From NCBI RefSeq assembly GCF_004345645.1, contig NZ_SLWS01000010.1, forward strand, positions 248,001 through 312,000: a stretch of 64,000 nucleotides of DNA. Reading direction: 5' to 3'. This DNA is from Actinocrispum wychmicini. GTDB lineage: Bacteria; Actinomycetota; Actinomycetes; Mycobacteriales; Pseudonocardiaceae. A model generated the notes under the pieces. That model was not told where the DNA came from. It made no database searches and saw only the letters and a list, made by a program, of their open reading frames with translations. This document shows positions 33,983-43,300 of the stretch, piece after piece (the first letter of the stretch is position 1; each line of letters opens with the position of its first letter). Both the position numbers and the translations under genes were made by a program.

Positions 33983-36727
33983 ATGATGACCCTGGTCGAG
34001 CGAAATGACGCGTGGAGCGCGTTGGACCGGTTGATGCGGGAGAGCGCCGCCGGGCACGGTCGGGTCGCGTTGGTCACCGGCGGTCTGGCGACCGGCAAGA
34101 CCGAGCTGCTCAGGGTCTTCGCCGACCACGCCGCGGAGGCCGGCGCGCTGGTGTTGTCCGCCGCCGGGTCGCGGGCCGAGCAGTCGCTGCAGATGGGCGT
34201 GTTGGGCCAGATCCTGCACAGTTCCGCGTTCGCGGACGTTCCCGTGCCGCTGATGTCCACAGTGGACGAACTGCCGTGGGCGGAGATCGACCCCGACCCG
34301 GCCGTGGTCGGCCCGCTGGACGCGCCGATCGTCCGCGACATGTGCGCGGCCATCATGCATGTCGCGAAACAACGCCAGATCGTCATGGCCATCGACGACG
34401 TTCAGTTCGTCGACAGCGCGTCCCTGCGGGTGCTGCTTTACCTCAGGCGTCGGATGACGTCCGCGCCGGTGATGCTCGTGCTCGCCGGGTGGGAGCAGCG
34501 CCGTCGCTCGTGGCCTTCGTTCCGTGCCGAGATGACGCGTCAACCGCACGAACAGATCCGGCTCACCGCACTGTCAGTGCAAGGCGTCGAACAAATGGTG
34601 CTCGGCCGGGTGGACTCGCCGGCCGCCGCCCAACTCGCCGCGTTGTGCAACGAGCTCTCCGGCGGCAACCCGCTCCTGGTCGACGCGCTGGTCGACGACT
34701 TCCGCAGCACACCGGGCCAGGAACCCAAGCCGGGCATCGTGTACGCGCAGGCCGTGCTGACCTGCCTGCACCGGGGCGACCCGCAACTGCTCGACGTCGC
34801 CAGCGCGGTGGCCGTGCTGGGCGTGCTGGGCACGCCCGCGCTCGTGGCCAAACTCGTCGGGGAGTCGACCGACGAGATCGTTCCCGTGTTCGAGGTGCTC
34901 ACCGCCGCCGGGGTGCTCGGTCCGCACGGCTTCCGGCACCCGACGGCCGCGCGGGTCGTGCTCGACAGTCTCCGCGCGGGTGAACGGTCGCGGATGCACC
35001 TGAGCGCCGCGAACATGTTGCACCAACTGGGCGCGGGCGCGTTGGACATCGCACGGCACCTGCTCGCCGCCGACGCCGCGTGCGGGCCGTGGGCGGTGGA
35101 GTTGCTGCGCGAGGCGTCCGAGCGGGCGCTCGCCGACGACGACGTCGAAGCCGCCGCGCACTGCCTGCGGCTGGCGTTGCGCGACTGCGCGTCCGATGAG
35201 GCCCGGTTCGCGATCACCAAGGCGCTGGCCCGGGTGGAGTGGCGGGTCAACCCGGCCGCGGCCGCGCTGCACCTGGGGCCGTTGCAGAAGGCGATGCACG
35301 AAGGCACGCTCACCAGCCGGGACGCGGCGACGCTCGCGCGGCACGCGTTATGGCAAGGGGACACCGAGACCGTGCTGGCCGCGCTGAGTCAGGCGTCGGA
35401 TCCGCAGATCGCGGCCGAGCTCCGGCTGGTGTTCGAGTGGATGTACGGCTCGCAGCAGGCGTTGCCGGCGGGCGACCGCGCGGGCACCCCAGGCAACCCC
35501 TGGGTGCAGGTGGCGAGCAAGCTCAGCGGCCTGATGGTCAAGGGCCGGGCCGAGGAAGTGGCCGGCAGCGCCGAGCACATCCTGCAGAGCTGCCACCTCG
35601 GGGACACCACGCTGGAGGTCATCGTCTCCGCGCTGTTCGCCCTGGCGTACGCCGACAAGCCGGACAAGGCCGCGTTCTGGTGCGAGACCCTGGCCGACGA
35701 GGCCGAGCGGCGCAACGCCCCCACCTGGCAGGCGTTGCTCGGCGCGGTACGGGCGGACATCGCGTTGCGCCAAGGGGACCTGGCGTTCGCCCAGTCGCAG
35801 GCCGTCGCCGCGCTGGCGCTGCTGCCGGCCGAGGGCTGGGGTGTCCTGATCGGACTGCCCCGGGCCACGCTGCTGTCCGCGTACACCGGGATGGGCCAGC
35901 AGGACGCCGCGGCCGACGTGCTCAAGCAGTTCGTGCCGGACCAGATGTTCCGTACCGTGATCGGGCTGCGCTACCTGCACGCGCGCGGCCACTACTACCT
36001 GGGCACGGAACGCGCCCTGGCCGCGTTGGACGACTTCCAGACGTGCGACCGGCAGATGCGGGAGTGGAACATCGACGTGCCGGCCCTGGTGCCCGCGCTC
36101 ACCGATCTCGCCCAGGCGTATCTGCAGTTGGACCAGCACAAGCTCGCGCGGGACCTGGTGACCCGGCAGCTCGAACGGTCCCGCACGACCAGCTCGCGGA
36201 CCAGAGGGGTCTCGCTGCGCGTGCTCGCCGCCACCACCGAGCTGCGGCAACGCCCGCACCTGCTGATGGAGGCGATCGAGGACCTGCACAACTCCGGGGA
36301 CCGGCTGGAGTTGGCCCGGGCGCTGATCGACCTGAGTGAGGCGCACCAGGAGCTGGGCGAGTTCAGCCGGGCCAGGATGCACGCGCGTCGGGCCGCGGCC
36401 GAGGCCAAGGCGTGCCACGCGGAACCGATGTCGAGGCTGCTGTCGCACAGCGGCTCCTTCGAGGTGAAGGAAACGAAGATGGATGCCGAGGGCGTGCCGC
36501 CGCTGAGCGGCGCCGAACGGCGGGTCGCGACCCTCGCGGCCCGCGGCTACAGCAACCGCGAGATCGGCCGGATGCTGTACATCACGGTGAGCACGGTGGA
36601 ACAGCACCTGACCCGGGTCTACCGCAAGCTCAACGTCGGCAGCCGGGCGGACCTCCCTGTGGGCCTGCTGCTCAGCCGCGTTCCCGTCACCGGTGCGCAG
36701 CAGGACACGATGAGTTCGTTCGAATAG
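33983..36727 (+). CDS. LAL-family LuxR transcriptional activator
   Basis: A 914-residue large ATP-binding LuxR regulator. It opens MMTLVERNDAWSALDRLM, with a P-loop GGLATGKTELL near residue 30 and a Walker B IVMAIDDVQFVDSAS near residue 135. A long helical TPR-like middle follows, and the C-terminus has a LuxR helix-turn-helix (LSGAERRVATLAARGYSNREIGRMLYITVSTVEQHLTRVYRKLNV). Such proteins are typical pathway-specific activators of type I PKS clusters. Starts at 33983 or 33986 fit best by domain position and a nearby purine-rich site. One TTA codon (35348) suggests bldA control. Two palindromic sites overlap its stop codon and lie upstream of the next gene. Confidence 0.93.
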   Translation: MMTLVERNDAWSALDRLMRESAAGHGRVALVTGGLATGKTELLRVFADHAAEAGALVLSAAGSRAEQSLQMGVLGQILHSSAFADVPVPLMSTVDELPWAEIDPDPAVVGPLDAPIVRDMCAAIMHVAKQRQIVMAIDDVQFVDSASLRVLLYLRRRMTSAPVMLVLAGWEQRRRSWPSFRAEMTRQPHEQIRLTALSVQGVEQMVLGRVDSPAAAQLAALCNELSGGNPLLVDALVDDFRSTPGQEPKPGIVYAQAVLTCLHRGDPQLLDVASAVAVLGVLGTPALVAKLVGESTDEIVPVFEVLTAAGVLGPHGFRHPTAARVVLDSLRAGERSRMHLSAANMLHQLGAGALDIARHLLAADAACGPWAVELLREASERALADDDVEAAAHCLRLALRDCASDEARFAITKALARVEWRVNPAAAALHLGPLQKAMHEGTLTSRDAATLARHALWQGDTETVLAALSQASDPQIAAELRLVFEWMYGSQQALPAGDRAGTPGNPWVQVASKLSGLMVKGRAEEVAGSAEHILQSCHLGDTTLEVIVSALFALAYADKPDKAAFWCETLADEAERRNAPTWQALLGAVRADIALRQGDLAFAQSQAVAALALLPAEGWGVLIGLPRATLLSAYTGMGQQDAAADVLKQFVPDQMFRTVIGLRYLHARGHYYLGTERALAALDDFQTCDRQMREWNIDVPALVPALTDLAQAYLQLDQHKLARDLVTRQLERSRTTSSRTRGVSLRVLAATTELRQRPHLLMEAIEDLHNSGDRLELARALIDLSEAHQELGEFSRARMHARRAAAEAKACHAEPMSRLLSHSGSFEVKETKMDAEGVPPLSGAERRVATLAARGYSNREIGRMLYITVSTVEQHLTRVYRKLNVGSRADLPVGLLLSRVPVTGAQQDTMSSFE

Positions 36728-36770
36728 GGGCGTATTTCGAAAAGCAGGGGTCGAATAGGGTGGTATTCGA
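36720..36770. promoter_or_regulatory. paired palindromic operator-like sites
   Basis: Two inverted repeats of the form TCGAATA-N6/7-TATTCGA: site 1 at 36720 to 36740 (TCGAATA then TATTTCGA) and site 2 at 36751 to 36770 (TCGAATA then TATTCGA, perfect arms). Their starts are 31 bases apart, close to three helical turns. They overlap the activator stop and precede the PqqD-like and PKS genes by about 150 bases, so they are good candidates for binding sites of a cluster regulator. Confidence 0.55.
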
Positions 36771-36925
36771 CGCCGACCGGCGGTCCGCGTGGTGGACCGC
36801 CGGTTTTTCGCGCGCCCTCAGATTATACGACTGTCTGGATTTGTGTGGACGATTCCGGTAGAGTGGTGGTGATAATTCATGGGCATGTTGTGAAAGATCA
36901 CTGTGAAAGATCGAGAGGGGGCACT

Positions 36926-37225
36926 GTGAAGGAGTTGTGTGGACGGCTCCAGCCGGAGCCCTGGATCGACGCGACGGTCCGGCCGGACGGCGTTCTTGAG
37001 CTCACCCCGCGGCACGGCGGTGTCAGTTTCCGCTGCGACCCGGCCGGCGCGGCCATGTGGATCGCCTTGTGCCAGCACGGTTGGCTGGTCGACGCGGCCG
37101 CGGACACGCTCGCCGCGGCGTGGCTGGCCGACCCGGAGAACATGCGGGCGGAACTGGACATCTGGGTGGGCGAACTGTGTGACGCCGGGCTGCTGAGACA
37201 CGTTCCCCGACAACAGCACAAGTGA
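36926..37225 (+). CDS. PqqD-like peptide recognition element (RRE) protein
   Basis: A 99-residue protein from GTG 36926 with GAGAGGGGG upstream. It fits the PqqD fold (PF05402): a three-stranded start (IDATVRPDGVLELTPRHGGVSFRCDPAGAAMWIAL) followed by helices (DAAADTLAAAWLADPENMRAELDIWVGELCDAGLLRHV). Stand-alone PqqD-like proteins bind leader peptides of RiPP precursors and deliver them to modifying enzymes. Here it sits 141 bases upstream of the first PKS gene, and about 11 kb from the precursor and YcaO genes. A direct repeat (TGTGAAAGATC) precedes its ribosome site. It may link the RiPP peptide to PKS enzymes, or recruit another modification. Confidence 0.8.
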   Translation: MKELCGRLQPEPWIDATVRPDGVLELTPRHGGVSFRCDPAGAAMWIALCQHGWLVDAAADTLAAAWLADPENMRAELDIWVGELCDAGLLRHVPRQQHK

Positions 37226-37288
37226 GGTGCTCAGGCGCGGCCCGTGATGTTTTCCGGGCCGTGTGTGAATACGCCCGGGTCCGGGTGG

Positions 37289-37298
37289 CTAGGGGTAT
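37289..37298. promoter_or_regulatory. CTAGGGGTAT motif upstream of the first PKS gene
   Basis: CTAGGGGTAT lies 69 bases upstream of the first PKS start. The same ten bases occur at 57269 to 57278 upstream of the third PKS gene, where they continue into the 15-base motif shared with the precursor gene region. It also resembles the AGGGG...TATTTCG part of the operator-like site at 36720. Confidence 0.4.
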
Positions 37299-37366
37299 TT
37301 CGGTGTATCGCGCGCGCAATACCGTGCCCGTGAGGTGGTACGTCCGTCAATACCGGGAGCGCGCAC

Positions 37367-40300
37367 ATGACTCAGCCCGGCGAAATCACGCTGCTGCTCG
37401 ATGTGGTCAGGGCTGAGGCACTCGCGGTCCTGCGGGGGATCCACCCGGATCCGGTGTTCGACGTCAACCGTTCGTTCACCGACCTGGGCATGGACTCGCT
37501 CGCCCTGGTGGAGCTGCACGCCCGGCTGAACGCCGCGCTGGGGCTGAGCCTGCCGGTCACGATCGCCTTCGACTACCCGCGGGCCACGTCGTTGGCCGAG
37601 TACCTGCGTCGGGAGATGCTCGGCCTGACCGAGGACCGGCCATTGGCCATACCGTCCAGAATGGACATTCCGGTGGCCGTCGTCGGCATCGGATGTAGGT
37701 TCCCCGGTGGCATCTCGTCACCTGACGACCTGTGGCGGCTGGTCGCCGAGGGCGGCAGCGCGATCACGGACGTCCCGACCGATCGCGGCTGGGAAGCGAC
37801 GGGCTTGGGTGGCTTCCTCAAGGACGCGACGCGGTTCGACGCCGAGTTCTTCGGTATCTCGCCGCGCGAGGCCACCGCGATGGAACCCCAGCAGCGACTG
37901 CTGTTGGAGACCGCGTGGGAGGCCCTGGAGCGGGCGGGTATCGATCCGATGTCGTTGCGCGGCAGCCGGACCGGGGTGTTCGTCGGCGCCGGCATGTCCG
38001 GCTACGCCGGTTCGGCCGGGCATCGGCTGACCGGCACCGCGCTGTCCATCGCGTCCGGCCGGGTCGCGTACTTCCTTGGCCTGCACGGGCCCGCGTTGAC
38101 GCTCGACACGGCGTGTTCCGGCTCGCTGGTGGCGCTCCACCTCGCCGCCGAGTCGGTCCGGCAGGGGGAGTGCTCACTCGCGTTGGCGGGCGGCGTGACT
38201 GTGTTGGGCAGCCCCGAGTTATGGGACGAGTTCCGCCGGCAAGGTGGGCTGGCCGGGGACGGGAGGGTCAAGGCGTTCTCCGCTGGGGCGGACGGGACGA
38301 GCTTCGCCGAGGGTTCCGCGTTGCTGGTGGTCGAACGCCTGTCGGACGCGCGCCGCAACGGCCGCCCGGTGCTTGCCGTGGTGCGCGGCTCGGCCATCAA
38401 CCAGGACGGCGCGTCCAACGGCCTCACCGCGCCGAGCGGGACCGCGCAGCGCCGGCTGATCCGCACCGCGCTGGCGGTCGCCGGGTTGACCCCTGAGGAC
38501 GTGGCCGTGGTCGAAGCGCACGGCACCGGCACGGAACTGGGCGATCCTGTTGAGGCGCAGGCGATTCTGGCGACGTACGGCAAGGACCGGCCGACGCCGT
38601 TGTGGCTGGGGTCGGTCAAGTCCAACATCGGCCACACCCAGGCCGCGGCCGGCGCGGCCGGGGTGATCAAGATGATCATGGCGATGCGGCACGGCACTCT
38701 GCCCAGGACGATCAACGTGGACCAGCCGTCGCCACGGGTCGACTGGTCGGTGGGGAACGTGCGGCTGCTGACCGAACCGGTGCCGTGGGAGCGGGGTGAC
38801 GAGCCGCGCCGGGCCGCGATCTCCGGGTTCGGCATCAGCGGGACGAACGCGCACGTGATCATCGAGGAGCCGCCGGACCAACCGCCGGCCGAGCCACCGG
38901 CGGAGGACGTCATCCCGGTCGTGGTCTCGGCGAAATCGGCCGTCGCGCTCGATGAGCAGATCGCCAACGTCAAGTCCATTGTGGACGTCAACCTGATGGA
39001 CCTCGGGTACTCGCTGGCGGTCACCAGGGCGGCGTTGCCGGAGCGCGCGGTCGTCATCGCTGGGAGTCACAACGAGTTCATGCGTGCCGACATGATCCGT
39101 GGTCACGTCACCGAGGGCCGGTTCGGCCTGGCGTTCCCGGCCGAGCGGCCGTTCGCGATGGCCATGGACCTGTACAGCTCGTACCCGGTGTTCGCGCGTG
39201 CCTTCGACGATGCCGTCAACCACTTGCTGACCACAATGGACAGGTTGGACGACCGGGCCGAGACGTTCGCCGTGCAGGTCGCGATGTTCCGGCTGGTCGA
39301 GTCTTGGGGGATGCGGCCGGACTTCGTGACCGGTCAGGCCGTGGGGGAACTGGCCGCGATGCACGCGGCCGGCGTGCTGTCCCTTGAGGACGCCGCCTTG
39401 CTGGTGGGTGCGCGGGAGGACGTCATCCACCAGCTCACCCAGCTCGTCACGTTCGCGCCGCGGCGGATCCCGATGGTGCCCAACGGTTACCGGGACGGCG
39501 ACACGTATCTGACGCTCGACCCGGATCTGGGACAGCGGATGTTGCTGACCCGGGTCGCCGAGGCGTACGTGCGCGGCGCCCGGCTGAACTGGGAGGCGTT
39601 CTACGCGGGCACCGGCGCCCGGCGCATCCCGTTGCCCACGTACCCGTTCCAGCGGAAGCGGTTCTGGGCGCACGAGCCGATGCTGTCCTCGGTGGTGCAC
39701 CTCGCGTCCGGCGGGATCGTGCTGACCGGCCGGGTGTCCACGCTGTCCCACCCGTGGCTCGCCGACCATGTGATCGCCGGGCGGACACTCATGCCCGGTA
39801 CGGCGTTCGTCGAGATGGCGCTGCGCGCGGGTACTGAGATGGGCTGCCCGCTGCTGGCCGAACTGACCATGGAGACTCCGCTCGTCCTCGGCGAATCGCC
39901 GGTCGCGCTGCAGGTGGTGGCGCGGGACATGTCCCTGGAGATCTACTCGAAGGCAGACGACGTGTGGGTCCGGCACGCTACTGGCCGGTTCGAGACCCGT
40001 CGCGGTATGCCGGCGACCATCCCGGAGTGGCCGCCGAAGGACGCCCAGGCGGTCGACGTCGCCGAGATCTACGCGGCGAGCGAACACGGGCCGGCGTTCC
40101 GCGGATTGCGCGCGGCCTGGCGGCGTGGTGCCGAGATCTTCGCTGAGGTGGACGTCCGCGACCCGGACAGGTTCGCCGCGTTGCTGGACGCGGCCATGCA
40201 CGCCGCCGGCCACACGGGAGTCCCGTTCATCTGGGAGCGGGTTGCCGTGCACACCAACGGTTTCACGTCCGCCAGGGTCCATATTGTCGAAGACGGCGAT

Positions 40301-43300
40301 CGGCTGTCAATGTCGCTGACCGACATGATGGGCGTTCCGGTCGCTTCCGTCGGCGCGGTGACACTGCGGGACCAGGTCCGGACGGACCCGCCGTTGCGTC
40401 GCGAGTGGCTGCCGCTGGTGAACCACCTCGAAGCCCTGGACCCGGCCGGGGTCGGCACGTACATCGTGCCCGTACTGTCCGAAGAGGACACCCCGGGTGC
40501 GGCGCATGCGGTCACCGCCGAGGTGCTCGGGCTGATCCAGGCGTGGCTGGCCGAGGACAGTGGCCAGCTGGTCGTGGTGACCCAACGGGCCGTCGCCGTC
40601 CGCCAGGGCGAGGACGTGGACATGTCGCAGGCGCCGGTCTCCGGCCTGGTGCGGGCCGCGCAGGCGGCGAACCCGGGCCGGTTCGTGCTGGTGGACGTGG
40701 ACGAACTGTCCGAGACGGTCGCGTTGGCCGTCGCCGCCGGCGAGCCCGAGCTGGCCATCCGCGAGCGGCGGATTCTCGTCCCCACGCTCGTTCCGGCGAC
40801 GGAGACCCGCGCGAGTTCGCCGTGGCGGCCCGACAGTCGGGTCCTCATCACCGGCGGCACGGGTGCGCTCGGCGCGCACCTCGCCAGGCACCTGGTCCGT
40901 GCGCACGGCGTCGAGCACCTTGTGCTGGTGAGCCGCCGGGGGATGGACGCGCCCGGCGCCGCTGAGCTGGTGGCCGAGCTGGGTGTCGACGTGGCCGTCG
41001 TGGCGTGTGACGTGTCCGACCGGTACGCCGTGGCCGCGCTGCTGGCTGAGCATCCGGTGACCGCCGTTGTGCACGCGGCCGGGGTGGTGGCCGACGGGTC
41101 GATCGGGACGTTGACGTCCCGGCAGGTGGATACGGTCATGCGGCCGAAGGTGGACGCGGCCTGGCACCTGCATTCGCTGGTCGGCGAAGTGTCCGCGTTC
41201 GTGCTGTACTCCTCGCTGGCGTCCATTGTGGATGAAGCCGGCAACGCCTTCCTGGCCGCGCTGGCCGCGCACCGGCAGGCCCAGGGAATGGCGGGCATTT
41301 CGCTGGCGTGGGGGCCGTGGGTCGGCGCGGGCGGGATGAGCGACACCCGGGCGCGGCGGCTGGGTGTGGAGCCGATGTCGGTGGCGGACAGCCTCGCGAT
41401 GATGGACCGCGCGTTGCTGTGTGACGACGCGATGGTCGTGGCCGCTCGGTTCCGGCGCGCGGTCGACCACCCCACCCCCACGGACCAAGCGGTATCGCCC
41501 GAGGTGGTCGTGCCGCCGGTCGCCGACGAACCGATCGCGATCGTCGGCATGGCGTGCCGGTATCCGGGGGACATCCGGTCGCCGGAGGACCTCTGGCAGA
41601 TGGTGGCCGCGGGCGAGGACGTGATCGCCGACTACCCGACGGACCGGGGCTGGACCAGCACGGGTCGCGGCGGGTTCCTGTCCGACGCGGCCATGTTCGA
41701 CGCGGACTTCTTCGGCATCTCGCCGCGTGCGGCGACGGCCATGGATCCGCAGCAGAGGCTGTTGCTGGAGATCGCGTGGGAGACGTTCGAACGCGCCGGC
41801 ATCGACCCGCAGTCCATGCGCGGCAGCGACACCGGTGTCTTCGCGGGTGTGATGTACCACGACTACGGCGACGGCAACGCGGGTGGCATGGTGTCCGGCC
41901 GGGTCGCGTACACCCTGGGTCTCGAAGGTCCGGCAGTCACGGTCGACACTGCGTGTTCGTCCTCGCTCGTGGCCATGCACTGGGCTATGCAGGCGTTGCG
42001 TCGCGGGGAATGCGGCCTCGCGTTGGCCGGTGGTGTCACGGTGATGTCCACATCGGACAAGATTGATGAGATGGGCGCGGACGGCACGGGCTGGGGCGAA
42101 GGCGTCGGCCTGGTGCTGCTGGAGCGACTGCCGGACGCTCAGCGCAACGGCCGCAAGATCCTTGCCGTCGTCCGGGGTTCGGCGGTCAACTCGGACGGCG
42201 CCTCCAACGGCGTCGCCGCGCCCAGCGGGCCGGCCCAACAGCGGGTGATCCGGCAGGCGCTGGCGTCCGCGGGTCTCACCCCGTCCGATGTGGACGCCGT
42301 GGAGGGACACGGCATCGGCACCGCGCTCGGTGACCCGATCGAGGCCCAGGCGTTGATGGCCGTGTACGGGTACCGGGACGAGCCGTTGTGGCTGGGGTCG
42401 GTCAAGTCGAACATGGGCCACACCCAGGCTGCGGCCGGGATCGCCGGCGTGATCAAGATGGTGATGGCCATGCGGCACGGCACGTTGCCGAGAACGCTGC
42501 ACGCCGAGCGGCCGTCCATGCGGGTCGACTGGACCGCGGGCGACGTCCGGCTGCTGGCGGACGGCATCGAATGGCCCGTTCACGACCGGCCGCGCCGGGC
42601 CGGGATCTCGTCGTTCGGCAACAGCGGGACCAACGCGCACGTGATCATCGAGCAGGCGCCTGCGATGAGGGCGAAGCCCGGCTACGGACCGGCCGTCATG
42701 CCGTGGATCCTCTCGGCGACGTCCCCGGCGGCACTGCTCGACCAGGCGGACCGGCTGAGGTCCTGTTTGGACGGTGTCAGGGACGACGACTTCGCGCGCG
42801 TGGGCCGGTCGCTGGCGACCACCAGGGCCGCGTTCGAGCACCGGGCCGTGGTGATCGGCTCGACCCGGGACGAGTTCGCCGAGGGACTGGAAACCCTGCG
42901 GCCGGCGCAGGTCGTCGGCGGCCGGACCGCGTTCGTGTTCGCCGGGCAGGGCGCGCAACGACTGGGGATGGGGCGGGAGCTGTACGGGACGTTCCCGGCT
43001 TTCGCCCAAGCCTTTGACGCCGTGGTGGCGGAGTTGGATGACCTGTCACTGCGGGAGGTGATGTGGGGCGAGGACCGGGGATTGGTCCATCAGACAGTGT
43101 TCGCCCAGGCCGCGTTGTTCGCGGTCGAGGTGGCACTGGCCCGGCTGGCGGAGTCGTGGGGTGTTCGACCCGACTTCGTCGCCGGGCACTCGGTCGGCGA
43201 GATCGCCGCCGCCCACATCGCCGGCATCTTCTCCTTGCCGGACGCGGCCAAGCTGGTGTCCGCGCGCGGCCGGCTCATGCAGGCGTTGCCGGCCGGCGGC

